A DNA stretch of 64,000 bases from Mucilaginibacter robiniae (GTDB lineage: Bacteria; Bacteroidota; Bacteroidia; Sphingobacteriales; Sphingobacteriaceae), in the NCBI RefSeq assembly GCF_012849215.1, contig NZ_CP051682.1, positions 3,968,001 to 4,032,000 on the forward strand, given 5' to 3'. Positions 7,412-16,427 of the stretch are shown piece by piece (within the stretch, counting starts at the first letter, position 1; the number at the start of each line of letters is the position of its first letter). The notes under the pieces were generated by a model. It was not told where the DNA came from and ran no database searches. It saw only the letters and a list, made by a program, of their open reading frames with translations. The position numbers and the translations under genes are program-made.

Positions 7412-9901
7412 ATGGAAGATAATATACTATCCACAACAGAGCAGCTTTCACCCAACAATCAGCCTCCTGAGCTTCCAACCAGTAAATTGATTGAACAGGA
7501 AGAAGAGATTTTTCACCACGTCAATAACCCTGTTGCTGGTTTAAAGCCTATTGTTAAAAAGTATTTAGGTGCTCCTAATCATGTGGAGCAGCATGGCAAC
7601 CGTTTTTATTTTACCGATGGCGAAGCTAAGGTTGAAGTAATTGTGGTTACCGATGAGATTATCCGCATCCGTATGGCGCCGCATGGCGTGTTTTTGGAAG
7701 AGTTCTCTTATGCAGTGCCTAAGCTGGAAGCTAAAGTTTCTGTTTTTCACCTGTATGATGATCCTGAAGAATATCGCATTACCACAAATACGGTAAATTG
7801 CCATATCAGCAAAAAGGATTTCTTTATATCTTTTTCTGACCGCCAAAATCACGTAACCAGCAGCGATGCCGTACCTATGCACTGGGAAGAAAACGTGCAG
7901 TTTGGTGGTTATTACGTATATGGAACTAAGGTATGCCACACAGAAGAAGCTTTTTATGGCTTGGGTGATAAACCTACCGATTTGAACTTGCGGGGCAAAC
8001 GTTTAGTGAATTGGAATACCGATGCTTACTCATTTGGCTGGAACCAAGACCCAATTTACCGCAGTATTCCATTTTACATTAGTTTAAACGAGGGTATTGC
8101 ACACGGTATATTTTTCGACAATACATTTAAAAGCCATTTTGATTTTGGCGCCGAAGACAGGGATAAAACCAGCTTCTGGGCCGATGGTGGCGAACTGCAA
8201 TACTATTATATTCATGGTCCGCACATGATGGATGTGGTAAAACGCTACCATGTGCTAACCGGTACGCACCCTATGCCGCCGCTGTGGGCACTGGGTTATC
8301 ACCAATGTCGCTGGAGCTATTATCCAGAATCTAAAGTGCGTAAGGTAACTACCGGTTTCCGCGAAAATAAAATTCCTTGTGATGGTATCTACCTAGATAT
8401 TGACTACATGGATGGTTACCGCTGCTTTACCTGGAACCGTAAGTATTTTCCGGAGCCTAAAAAGATGATTAAAGAGCTGGCGGCTCAAGGTTTTAAAACT
8501 GTAGTAATTATCGATCCTGGTATTCGGGTAGATGATAATTATGCGATTTTCAGAGAGGGTAAAAAAAACCGCTACTTCTGTCGCCGCAGTGATGATTACT
8601 TTATGGAAGGCCACGTTTGGCCAGGCCGTTGTCAGTTTCCCGACTTTACCAACCCTGAAGTGCGCACCTGGTGGGGTACTTTGTTTGATGAACTGGTACA
8701 AATGGGCGTTGCCGGTGTATGGAACGATATGAACGAACCTGCCGTGTTTGGTGCCGGTACCTTCCCGGATGATGTGCGGCACCAGTATGATGGTTTCCGC
8801 GGTTCGCACCGTAAGGCACATAACGTGTACGGTATGCAAATGGTACGCGCTACCTACGAAGGTTTGCGCAAGCTCATGAAAAACAAGCGTCCTTTTACCA
8901 TTACCCGTGCGGGTTATTCAGGCGTACAGCGTTATTCATCAGTGTGGACAGGAGATAACGTAGCTTCATGGGAACACCTGCGTTTGGGTAACCTGCAATG
9001 CCAGCGTTTATCCATGTCGGGCATTCCATTCTGTGGTACTGATATTGGTGGCTTTAGCGGCGAGCCGGATGGCGAGCTATTTACCCGCTGGATACAAATG
9101 GGAACATTCTCTCCATTTATGCGTGCACACTCGGCAGGTGATACTAAAGAGCGTGAGCCCTGGAGCTTTGGCGAGCCGTTCACAGCCATTAACCGTAAGT
9201 TTATAGAACTGCGGTATAAATTGCTGCCATACTTGTATTCTACGTTTTGGGAGCACCACCGCTATGGCTTCCCGATATTGCGACCGGTAGTTATGCAAGA
9301 GCAGGATGAAATCAATAACCAAGCCCGCCAAGATGAGTTTACTTATGGCGATAAGATATTGGTATGTCCAGTAATGGAACCGGGTCAGCAAAGTCGTCGG
9401 GTGTATCTGCCTAAAGGTAACTGGTTTTACTATTGGGATAACACCTTGGTGGAAGGCGGCTGCGAGATAGATGTGGCTACCCCGCTGGAAACTATACCCG
9501 TGTTTGTAAAAGCGGGTTCGGTACTTCCTGAATATCCAGTAATGCAATATGTAGGCGAAAAAGAAATTGAAGAAGTGCGCCTGAATGTATATTACAGTGA
9601 TACACCGGTTAATTCTTTCTTCTTTGAAGATTATGGTGAAACCTTTGCCTACGAGCAAGACATTTATTCAGAAAAGAAATTTGTAGTAAGTGGTAAAGAA
9701 AACTTGTTAACCTTACAGCAAACTATGGAGGGCTTATATACACCACGTTACGAAAACTACTGTTTCCATGTGGCTGGTTTACCGTTTAAGCCTACCAAAA
9801 TTATTGCTGATGGTAAACCCGTTACTGATTTCATTTACACTGAAGGCAATGTGCTGGAATTTAAATTAACCAAGAACTTTAAACAGATTGAAATTGCCTG
9901 A
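7412..9901 (+). CDS. GH31 alpha-glucosidase family protein
   Basis: This 829-residue GH31 hydrolase would remove terminal alpha-glucosyl (or related) residues. The order is an N-terminal beta-sandwich with the GLGD segment at about 183-186, the catalytic barrel from about residue 285, and C-terminal beta-domains from about 665. The nucleophile motif WNDMNEP gives Asp439, and WTGDN gives the acid/base Asp515. The HSAGDTKEREPW segment typical of the family follows near 573-584. There is no signal peptide, so it is probably cytoplasmic. With the upstream GH13 enzyme and downstream GlgB it forms an alpha-glucan or glycogen turnover group. A G-U containing hairpin terminator follows the gene. Confidence 0.92.
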   Translation: MEDNILSTTEQLSPNNQPPELPTSKLIEQEEEIFHHVNNPVAGLKPIVKKYLGAPNHVEQHGNRFYFTDGEAKVEVIVVTDEIIRIRMAPHGVFLEEFSYAVPKLEAKVSVFHLYDDPEEYRITTNTVNCHISKKDFFISFSDRQNHVTSSDAVPMHWEENVQFGGYYVYGTKVCHTEEAFYGLGDKPTDLNLRGKRLVNWNTDAYSFGWNQDPIYRSIPFYISLNEGIAHGIFFDNTFKSHFDFGAEDRDKTSFWADGGELQYYYIHGPHMMDVVKRYHVLTGTHPMPPLWALGYHQCRWSYYPESKVRKVTTGFRENKIPCDGIYLDIDYMDGYRCFTWNRKYFPEPKKMIKELAAQGFKTVVIIDPGIRVDDNYAIFREGKKNRYFCRRSDDYFMEGHVWPGRCQFPDFTNPEVRTWWGTLFDELVQMGVAGVWNDMNEPAVFGAGTFPDDVRHQYDGFRGSHRKAHNVYGMQMVRATYEGLRKLMKNKRPFTITRAGYSGVQRYSSVWTGDNVASWEHLRLGNLQCQRLSMSGIPFCGTDIGGFSGEPDGELFTRWIQMGTFSPFMRAHSAGDTKEREPWSFGEPFTAINRKFIELRYKLLPYLYSTFWEHHRYGFPILRPVVMQEQDEINNQARQDEFTYGDKILVCPVMEPGQQSRRVYLPKGNWFYYWDNTLVEGGCEIDVATPLETIPVFVKAGSVLPEYPVMQYVGEKEIEEVRLNVYYSDTPVNSFFFEDYGETFAYEQDIYSEKKFVVSGKENLLTLQQTMEGLYTPRYENYCFHVAGLPFKPTKIIADGKPVTDFIYTEGNVLEFKLTKNFKQIEIA

Positions 9902-9932
9902 TAAATAGGCTAAGTTATTGATAACAGCAGGA

Positions 9933-9966
9933 GGGCTGGTCATGGTAAACATGGCCGGCCCTTTTG
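9933..9966 (+). terminator. Rho-independent terminator after GH31 gene
   Basis: GGGCTGGTCATG (9933-9944) pairs with CATGGCCGGCCC (9950-9961) over a 5-nt loop, with two G-U pairs. The run TTTTGATTTT follows. It ends transcription about 30 nt after the GH31 stop and supports a separate promoter for glgB. Confidence 0.7.
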
Positions 9967-10137
9967 ATTTTATAGAGGGCATGCAGGTAATAGCTAATGT
10001 AAAGTGGTTTTAAAAGCATGAGTATGTTCCGTAATATCACTACTATTGTAAGCCATTAAAACAAGCATTCATCACACGTGTTGCGTAATCAGTAGCAAAC
10101 CCTGTTAGCTTGTGTTAATGGGCAACCTAAGATTAAC

Positions 10138-12510
10138 ATGAAAACTGCCGCTACCGGCAAAATTATTATGGCAAAGCGAACCAAAAAAACTGATCCTAAA
10201 TCTGAAGCAGACATTGTTTCAACTACCGGACATGAAGTACAAGCCGAACTGGCCGAAGAGAAAGCAGCACCTTTCCCGGAATCTGAACCGGTAAAAACTC
10301 CAAAGCCATCTTCCCGTAAAAAGCCGCAACCTACAGAAAATGGTGATGGTGCTTTTCCCGAATCAAAGCCTGTAAAGGCAGTAAAGCCAGCTACAACTAA
10401 AAAAACTAAGACAGATAAAACTACACCGATAGAAGCTTCTCCCGTAACAGAGTTACCTGCTGGTGAGATATCCATCCATACTTTACTTACAGAGATACCT
10501 GCCAAGAAGGCTCGTGCTACAAAGGCTAAACCTGCCGAAAATACTGCACCTGCTTCTTTGCCAGTAATACCCGAAACAACCGAACCTATTGCAAATGAAC
10601 AGTTGGCTCAGGTTGAAACTTACAGCCGCTTTTCAGATTATGATATTAACCTGTTTAAGGCAGGTACGCATTATAAGTTATACGATAAGTTGGGTTCGCA
10701 TGTAGTTACCCATAAAGACGTTGTGGGTACTTATTTTGCCGTGTGGGCGCCTAATGCCCAGTATGTATCGGTAATCGGTAATTTTAATGGCTGGAATGCC
10801 GGTTCGCATCAGCTTAACCATCGTTGGGATGGATCCGGTATATGGGAAGGTTTTATTCCTAACATTGGTAATGGCGAGGTATATAAATATCACATCCGTT
10901 CTAACAGCGGCGAAGAACTGGAAAAAGGCGATCCATTCGCCTTGCGCTGGGAAGAACCACCTCGTACAGCATCAATTATTGCCGACACGTATTATGAATG
11001 GAAAGATAACGACTGGATGGCCAACCGTTATCAGCATACTGCACTTGATAAACCTTATTCAGTGTATGAAGTGCACTTAGGCTCATGGGCACGTAATACC
11101 GAGAGCCCGAATGATTTTTTCACATACGATCAAATAGCTGATCGACTGGTACCGTACGTAAAGCAAATGGGCTTTACGCATGTGGAGTTTATGCCGATAA
11201 TGGAGCACCCCTATTATCCGAGCTGGGGTTATCAGATTACCGGATACTTTGCGGCAACTTCGCGCTACGGAACTCCACAACAATTGATGAACTTGATTGA
11301 ACAATTACACCAAGAGGGTATAGGTGTAATATTGGATTGGGTGCCTTCACATTTTCCGGGTGATGCACACGCGCTGTACCGATTTGATGGTACACATTTA
11401 TATGAGCATGAAGATGTGCGCAAAGGTTATCACCCCGACTGGACCTCTTATATTTTTAACTACGGACGTAATGAAGTAAAGGCGTTCCTGATTAGTAATG
11501 CCCTGTTCTGGCTAGACCGGTACCATGCCGATGGTTTGCGCGTTGATGGTGTAGCTTCAATGTTATATTTGGATTACTCGCGCAAGCATGGTGAGTGGGA
11601 GCCTAACCACCATGGCGGTAATGAGAATCTGGAAGCTATTCAGTTTTTGAAAGATTTCAACGTAGCTGTTTACAGCACCTTCCCGGATGTACAGACTATT
11701 GCCGAAGAATCAACTTCGTTTCCGGGTGTAAGTCGCCCTGTTTACACCGATGGCTTAGGCTTTGGTATGAAATGGATGATGGGCTGGATGCATGATACAT
11801 TGGGCTATTTCAGTAAAGACCCTGTATATCGCACACATCACCACAATCAGCTTACTTTTAGCTTAATGTATGCCTTTACCGAAAACTTTATGCTACCTTT
11901 CTCGCACGATGAAGTAGTGTATGGTAAAGGTTCTATGATTAATAAAATGCCGGGTGACGAGTGGCAGCGCTTTGCTAATTTACGCTTAATGTACAGTTAT
12001 ATGTTTACCCACCCAGGCGCTAAACTGATGTTTATGGGCAGCGAGTTTGCACAAACTGCCGAGTGGGACTTTGGTCAGTCGCTGGACTGGGCGGTAGTGC
12101 AGTATGAGTGCCATTTGGGGGTTCAGGAAGAAGTAAAAGCATTAAATCATATTTATACAAGTGAGCCGGCCCTTTATGAAAAATCATTCAGTTGGGAAGG
12201 GTTTGAGTGGATAGACGGTAGCAATGACCAAGATTCTATTTTTGTTTACCTTCGTAAAGGGCATGATGCTGCTAATGATGTTGTAGTCGTGTTAAACATG
12301 ACACCTAATGTACACTACCAATACCGTGTAGGTGTTCCGGCCGCTGGCGAATGGAAAGAAATTTTCAACTCAGATGATAAAGCTTATTGGGGGTCGGGTG
12401 TGAACAATCCATTGCCTTATCAAAGCCAATCAACCAGCTGGCATGGCCGCGAAAATTCTATCGAAGTTACTTTACCACCATTAGGTGCTGTAATGTTTAA
12501 ACGAATCTAA
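10138..12510 (+). CDS. glgB: 1,4-alpha-glucan branching enzyme GlgB with long N-terminal extension
   Basis: GlgB makes the alpha-1,6 branches of glycogen. The protein has 790 residues. About 160 N-terminal residues are low-complexity and rich in Lys, Pro, Ala and Thr, with an imperfect internal repeat (PFPESEPVK at 45-53 and AFPESKPVK at 72-80). The CBM48 domain follows (TYFAVWAPN, IGNFNGWN, about 195-280), then the GH13 barrel: DWVPSHFP at 400-407, LRVDGV with nucleophile Asp470, IAEEST with Glu523, SHDE with Asp591, and a C-terminal beta-domain. An alternative start is Met11 (10168), which would leave the extension largely intact. Usual GlgB proteins have about 630-730 residues. No glgA or glgC is present in the window. 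Confidence 0.95.
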   Translation: MKTAATGKIIMAKRTKKTDPKSEADIVSTTGHEVQAELAEEKAAPFPESEPVKTPKPSSRKKPQPTENGDGAFPESKPVKAVKPATTKKTKTDKTTPIEASPVTELPAGEISIHTLLTEIPAKKARATKAKPAENTAPASLPVIPETTEPIANEQLAQVETYSRFSDYDINLFKAGTHYKLYDKLGSHVVTHKDVVGTYFAVWAPNAQYVSVIGNFNGWNAGSHQLNHRWDGSGIWEGFIPNIGNGEVYKYHIRSNSGEELEKGDPFALRWEEPPRTASIIADTYYEWKDNDWMANRYQHTALDKPYSVYEVHLGSWARNTESPNDFFTYDQIADRLVPYVKQMGFTHVEFMPIMEHPYYPSWGYQITGYFAATSRYGTPQQLMNLIEQLHQEGIGVILDWVPSHFPGDAHALYRFDGTHLYEHEDVRKGYHPDWTSYIFNYGRNEVKAFLISNALFWLDRYHADGLRVDGVASMLYLDYSRKHGEWEPNHHGGNENLEAIQFLKDFNVAVYSTFPDVQTIAEESTSFPGVSRPVYTDGLGFGMKWMMGWMHDTLGYFSKDPVYRTHHHNQLTFSLMYAFTENFMLPFSHDEVVYGKGSMINKMPGDEWQRFANLRLMYSYMFTHPGAKLMFMGSEFAQTAEWDFGQSLDWAVVQYECHLGVQEEVKALNHIYTSEPALYEKSFSWEGFEWIDGSNDQDSIFVYLRKGHDAANDVVVVLNMTPNVHYQYRVGVPAAGEWKEIFNSDDKAYWGSGVNNPLPYQSQSTSWHGRENSIEVTLPPLGAVMFKRI

Positions 12511-12538
12511 TTTTAGCCTTTTAAAAGCTTATAAAACG

Positions 12539-12568
12539 AAAAAGCCGAAGTATAATCTTCGGCTTTTT
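12539..12568. terminator. Bidirectional terminator between glgB and the TPR gene
   Basis: AAAAAGCCGAAG, a TATAAT loop and CTTCGGCTTTTT form a perfect hairpin flanked by A and T runs. It lies between the convergent glgB (+) and TPR gene (-) and can serve both. Confidence 0.9.
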
Positions 12569-12617
12569 GGCTTTGTAGCAAGTTAAGTACTGTGTGCCTG
12601 TAAAAGGCTCAAGAAAA

Positions 12618-13100
12618 TTACAGCGTCATTTTGTACTCGCAATTGGCTATAGCCCGTTTGTAATCTTCAATTGAATCAAAGTTTAAGCAAAGCTTAATTG
12701 CATTTTTGTAGTAATTAATAGCTTCGTCAAAGTTCTGTGCGTATTCTTCAATAATACCTAAACGATAATTTACAAGAGCTTTATCAACCAGCGGGCGGGT
12801 CAGTGCTTTTTCGGCCAAAGCGCGTGCTTTATCCCATTGTTCCAAATTAGTGTACAATACAATCAGGTTAATATAAGCATGCGGATAATTCGGATTGCTT
12901 TTTATAGCTGCTTTGTAATGGTTTTCGGCCCGGGCATAATCATCAAACTGAGTACGGTAAAGCCAGCCTAACGAGTTATGTGCCTGTGCAGTAGATGGCT
13001 CTTCAAATATAATATTTTCCAGTAGTTGCTTGGCTTGCAAAAAATTGGAATTACGGATAGCTTCTTCGGCTTCCAGATAAGTATCTTCCCAGTTATGCAT
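12618..13100 (-). CDS. TPR repeat protein
   Basis: This is a 160-residue soluble protein made almost only of tetratricopeptide repeats. Helix pairs run from about residue 5 to 33, 37 to 70 (AHNSLGWLYRT.. AENHYKAAIKSNP), 73 to 103 (AYINLIVLYTNLEQWDKARALAEKAL) and 107 to 140 (NYRLGIIEEYAQNFDEAINYYKNAI). There is no signal peptide or catalytic domain, so it is probably a cytoplasmic protein-protein interaction module. It is monocistronic, convergent with glgB and divergent from the small membrane protein gene. Its partner is unknown. Confidence 0.82.
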   Translation of the reverse strand: MHNWEDTYLEAEEAIRNSNFLQAKQLLENIIFEEPSTAQAHNSLGWLYRTQFDDYARAENHYKAAIKSNPNYPHAYINLIVLYTNLEQWDKARALAEKALTRPLVDKALVNYRLGIIEEYAQNFDEAINYYKNAIKLCLNFDSIEDYKRAIANCEYKMTL

Positions 13101-13224
13101 GTTTTTATACTTTTAGTCAACAGGCAATATACAAAATGTTACGCAGGTTTGCTATACACTATCTGGCAAAATGAAACATATATGAAGTAAGCCAGTTGAT
13201 TGATATGAACCAATGTAGATTGTG

Positions 13225-13416
13225 ATGAGCGCGAAATTTTTTTATTTGTTCATGGTAGGTGGTACTATAGCCTTCGGCTTGCTGGTTTATAAGCTTTTCA
13301 CTGCGCATACTGCAACAAAATTCGGTACGCTGCTGGATGATTTAATCGCCATGCTGATTTTGTATTACCTGGCTTACAAAGTGTACCACGAAAAGAAAGA
13401 TAACGAAATGATGTAG
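13225..13416 (+). CDS. Small two-helix membrane protein
   Basis: The protein has 63 residues from the ATG at 13225; a GTG one codon upstream is the alternative start. There are two hydrophobic segments, at about residues 4-22 and 36-50, and a charged tail YHEKKDNEMM. The family is not recognised. The coding frame looks real because it ends shortly before a strong bidirectional terminator (13496-13526) and has no competing frame, but no function can be given. Confidence 0.55.
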   Translation: MSAKFFYLFMVGGTIAFGLLVYKLFTAHTATKFGTLLDDLIAMLILYYLAYKVYHEKKDNEMM

Positions 13417-13495
13417 TCAGGAACTAGTAAGCTTTTAAGTGCTAGCTAAAACCTGCTGATTAACTTACTGAGTAACGCGTGTACATGTTTTTAAC

Positions 13496-13526
13496 AAAAA
13501 AGCCGGGCTTCATGCCCGGCTTTTTT
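13496..13526. terminator. Bidirectional terminator of gapA
   Basis: AAAAAAGCCGGGC and GCCCGGCTTTTTT pair over the loop TTCAT, with A and T runs on both sides. It lies 23 bp after the gapA stop (minus) and about 80 bp after the small membrane protein gene (plus). Confidence 0.93.
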
Positions 13527-13548
13527 ATTTAGTTTGATTGATAAATGA

Positions 13549-14544
13549 TTACAGTTTACCAATTTCTTCAACCAAATCAATCAGTTTGTTTGAGTAGCCC
13601 CATTCGTTATCATACCAAGCCACTACTTTCACGAAGTTTTCGTTCAATGCGATACCAGCTTTAGCATCGAAAATTGAGGTACGTGCATCACCTTTAAAGT
13701 CGTCAGATACTACTTCGTCTTCAGTGTAACCTAAAATACCTTTCAAATCACCTTCTGAAGCCTCTTTCATAGCATTTTTGATGTCTTCGTAAGAAGCAGA
13801 TTCTTTCAGACGTACAGTTAAGTCAACTACAGAAACGTCAGGTACTGGTACGCGGAATGACATACCGGTTAATTTACCTTTTAACGCCGGGATCACTAAT
13901 GATACTGCTTTAGCAGCACCAGTTGATGAAGGGATAATGTTTTGGTAAGCACCACGGCCACCTCTCCAGTCTTTAGCCGATGGGCCGTCAACTGTTTTTT
14001 GAGTAGCAGTAACAGCGTGTACGGTGCTCATTAAACCTTCTTCAATACCAAATTTATCGTTCAATACTTTAGCAATCGGAGCTAAACAGTTGGTAGTACA
14101 TGAAGCGTTAGATACGATAGTATTTTCTGGCTTTAATTCTTTGTGGTTAACACCCATTACGAAAGTAGGGGTGTCGTCTTTAGCAGGAGCAGACATAACT
14201 ACTTTTTTAGCACCAGCCTGAATGTGTTTTTGAGCAGCTTCCTGGGTTAAAAACAATCCAGTTGATTCGATAACTACTTCAGCGCCAACTTCATCCCATT
14301 TCAGGTTAGCAGGATCTTTTTCAGCAGTTACACGGATAGTTTGGCCGTTTACTACCAAGTTGCCATCTTTAACTTCGATAGTACCGTCAAATTTACCGTG
14401 AGTAGAGTCATATTTTAGCATATAGGCCATGTAGTCAGGCTCAACCAGGTCATTGATACCTACTACTTCAATACCAGGGCGTTGAATAGCAGCCCGGAAA
14501 GCCAAACGACCGATACGGCCGAATCCGTTGATTCCTATTTTCAT
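13549..14544 (-). CDS. gapA: Type I glyceraldehyde-3-phosphate dehydrogenase
   Basis: GapA oxidises and phosphorylates glyceraldehyde-3-phosphate with NAD+ in glycolysis, reversibly. The protein has the usual length of 331 residues. The N-terminal Rossmann fold begins INGFGRIGRLAFR. The active site SNASCTTNC gives Cys149, and STVHAVTATQ gives His176. The C-terminal YDNEWGYSNKLIDL is the family hallmark. Codon choice is more uniform than in its neighbours, as expected for a highly expressed gene. It lies 3 bp downstream of a BadF-type kinase homologue, so the two are surely co-transcribed, which is an uncommon partner for gapA. Confidence 0.98.
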   Translation of the reverse strand: MKIGINGFGRIGRLAFRAAIQRPGIEVVGINDLVEPDYMAYMLKYDSTHGKFDGTIEVKDGNLVVNGQTIRVTAEKDPANLKWDEVGAEVVIESTGLFLTQEAAQKHIQAGAKKVVMSAPAKDDTPTFVMGVNHKELKPENTIVSNASCTTNCLAPIAKVLNDKFGIEEGLMSTVHAVTATQKTVDGPSAKDWRGGRGAYQNIIPSSTGAAKAVSLVIPALKGKLTGMSFRVPVPDVSVVDLTVRLKESASYEDIKNAMKEASEGDLKGILGYTEDEVVSDDFKGDARTSIFDAKAGIALNENFVKVVAWYDNEWGYSNKLIDLVEEIGKL

Positions 14545-14547
14545 TTT

Positions 14548-15396
14548 TTAATTTTTGTTTGAATAGTACGTTAATAAATTATTAATGGGTTCTTTTAAAA
14601 TGTAAGCAATTTCTAAGTTTAATGTCTGTGCAGCTTCATTTAGGTAGTTACCTAGACTAGAAGCTACTGTACCTGCAAAATGAATTTGTGCCTCAGGGTA
14701 CAATTTTTTAAACGGTATAATATAGGTTTGCAGCAACTTATCGAAACCGGTTAGCACAACGTTTTTGATATACTTATCTTCCTGATGTTCTACAAAAAAG
14801 TCAGCCATCGAGCTCAGATATAATGCTGGTTGCCGTTGCCGGTACACTTTTTCCAACAACACCTTACGGTCGGTATCGTATTTTTTTTCAAATTTTTTAC
14901 GCAGGTTTTCAGGCAAGGTTTCGTTCAGGTAAGCTTTAATCAATTGCTTGCCCAGCCAGTTACCCGACCCTTCATCAGCCAGAATATAGCCTAAGCCATA
15001 GTTGTTGGGTTTGATCTTTTTACCATCAAACCAGGCTGCATTGGTACCGCTGCCGCAAATAGATACAATGCCGGGCTTATTTTTACAGCAAGCTATTGCT
15101 GCGCCATTCATATCATGGTCAACTACTACTTTAGCGTATTTAAAAAAGGCTGACAAGCTGTTACTGACTACTGCTTTCAGGTTTGCATTTAAAATACCGG
15201 CACCAAAAAAATAAATACGTTTTATTCCTTCGGCATGATGTATCAGGTTGATGTTTTTGTTCAGCAGGTGCAGTATATGCTTTTCGTCAGAAAAAAACGG
15301 ATTGATGCTGCTGGTTTTAAATGAGGCTATGGTTTTTCCTTTGTCGGCCAGCCGCCAGTCTGCATAGTTTGATCCGCTGTAAATAACTGCAACCAT
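14548..15396 (-). CDS. BadF/BadG-type (N-acetylglucosamine kinase-like) protein with altered phosphate-1 motif
   Basis: This 282-residue protein has the ASKHA (actin-like) fold of the BadF/BadG/BcrA and GlcNAc kinase group. The second half keeps the family motifs: a DHDMNGAA segment, SICGSGTNA (phosphate-2 loop) and ADEGSGNWLGK. The first motif, DGGSTKTNW in the paralogue at 16428-17288, is replaced here by YSGSNYADW, so the nucleotide-phosphate Asp and Lys/Thr are gone. It may be a weak kinase, have shifted specificity, or be a sugar sensor. It is the first gene of an operon with gapA (3 bp gap) and is divergent from the NUDIX-type regulator, which could control it. Confidence 0.8.
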   Translation of the reverse strand: MVAVIYSGSNYADWRLADKGKTIASFKTSSINPFFSDEKHILHLLNKNINLIHHAEGIKRIYFFGAGILNANLKAVVSNSLSAFFKYAKVVVDHDMNGAAIACCKNKPGIVSICGSGTNAAWFDGKKIKPNNYGLGYILADEGSGNWLGKQLIKAYLNETLPENLRKKFEKKYDTDRKVLLEKVYRQRQPALYLSSMADFFVEHQEDKYIKNVVLTGFDKLLQTYIIPFKKLYPEAQIHFAGTVASSLGNYLNEAAQTLNLEIAYILKEPINNLLTYYSNKN

Positions 15397-15424
15397 AGAT
15401 ATTATTGTATTGCTGTACGGCGCG

Positions 15425-15432
15425 CAAATATA
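15425..15432 (-). promoter_or_regulatory. -7 box for the kinase-like/gapA operon
   Basis: The minus strand reads TATATTTG here, an exact TAnnTTTG match. A TTG lies 22 nt further upstream as a possible -33 element. The leader to the kinase-like start codon would be about 25 nt. Confidence 0.6.
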
Positions 15433-15650
15433 ACAACTTTAACGTCTTGATGAACAATGTTGGTATTTAGGTACCGGAGCAATATTAAAACTGGTTTGTA
15501 ACCCAATTGTGTTACAAATTTAAGCATTATTTTTCAGGATTTTTGCATTAAAAGTGTTCTTTTTACACTAAGTAAATAATGCGTATTAAATTTAATCGAT
15601 TTAGAAAAAATGCGCTACCTTTAAAAAATTCATTATATAACTTATAACGA

Positions 15651-16355
15651 TTGAAAGAACATTTACCAAAGTTTGAGTCGGCTATATCTATTGATTGTGT
15701 AATTTTTGGATTTGAGGCCGGCGAACTAAAAATATCACTGATTGAGCGTAGCGCCGAACCTTATACTGATTGGTGGGCTTTGCCCGGAAATATTGTAAAG
15801 CAGGATGAAAGCATAGAAGCTGCTGCCGAGCGCATATTGCACGAACTAACCGGCTTGCATGATTTGCACATGGAGCAGTTTCATACCTTTGGCGACGTAA
15901 ACCGGCATCCCAGTGGGCGTGTAATTACTGTTGCTTATTATGCGTTAATCCGCATCAATCATCAGGATGAATTGCGGCCAGTAAACCAGGAACAGTTAGC
16001 TAAAAAAGCTTTTTGGCATTCGGTAAATGATCTACCTAAACTAGCGTTTGACCATACTGAAATTTTCAAGTATGGGTTTGACCAGTTAAAGCGTAAGCTG
16101 AACTATCAGCCTATTGCTTTTGAACTGCTGCCCGAAAAGTTTACGCTTACCCAATTGCAGCAGTTGTATGAGGCTATTTTATGTAAAAAGCTGGACAAGC
16201 GAAATTTTAGGAAGAAAATGCTGAGTTACGGGTTTTTAAAGGAGCTGGATGAAAAGCAGAAGAACGTTTCTTTCCGTGCAGCCAAGCTATACAAATTTGA
16301 CCGACGTAAGTATGCTAAAATTTTTCAGAGCGAATTAAGTGCATCTGAAAAGTAG
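15651..16355 (+). CDS. NUDIX-domain transcriptional regulator (NrtR/AraR type)
   Basis: The protein has 234 residues: a NUDIX-like domain at about 10-150 and a winged-helix domain at about 160-225 with the signature run FTLTQLQQLYEAIL and LDKRNFRKKML. This is the layout of NrtR and of the Bacteroidota AraR regulators, which bind a sugar or nucleotide ligand and repress nearby genes. The Nudix box is degenerate: where GX5EX7REUXEEXGU is expected, residues 61-66 are RILHEL, losing two of three metal-binding acids (Ile62, Leu66). Hydrolase activity is therefore unlikely. The start is a TTG; no in-frame ATG gives a full domain. Divergent from the kinase-like/gapA operon and convergent with the second kinase, it probably regulates one or both. 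Confidence 0.85.
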   Translation: MKEHLPKFESAISIDCVIFGFEAGELKISLIERSAEPYTDWWALPGNIVKQDESIEAAAERILHELTGLHDLHMEQFHTFGDVNRHPSGRVITVAYYALIRINHQDELRPVNQEQLAKKAFWHSVNDLPKLAFDHTEIFKYGFDQLKRKLNYQPIAFELLPEKFTLTQLQQLYEAILCKKLDKRNFRKKMLSYGFLKELDEKQKNVSFRAAKLYKFDRRKYAKIFQSELSASEK

Positions 16356-16369
16356 TAAATAGAAAATTT

Positions 16370-16413
16370 AGCATAAAAAAAGCGATACTTGATGGTATCG
16401 CTTTTTTTATGCT
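16370..16413. terminator. Bidirectional terminator with a 19-bp perfect stem
   Basis: AGCATAAAAAAAGCGATAC (16370-16388) is the exact reverse complement of 16395-16413, with the 6-nt loop TTGATG. It lies between the convergent NUDIX-regulator gene (+) and the BadF-type kinase gene (-). Confidence 0.92.
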
Positions 16414-16427
16414 TGAACAGCTAACCT

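Noticed and set aside
8393..9658. Long reading frames (148 and 193 codons) antisense to the GH31 gene
   Set aside because: They mirror the codon structure of the certain GH31 gene and have no recognisable domain.
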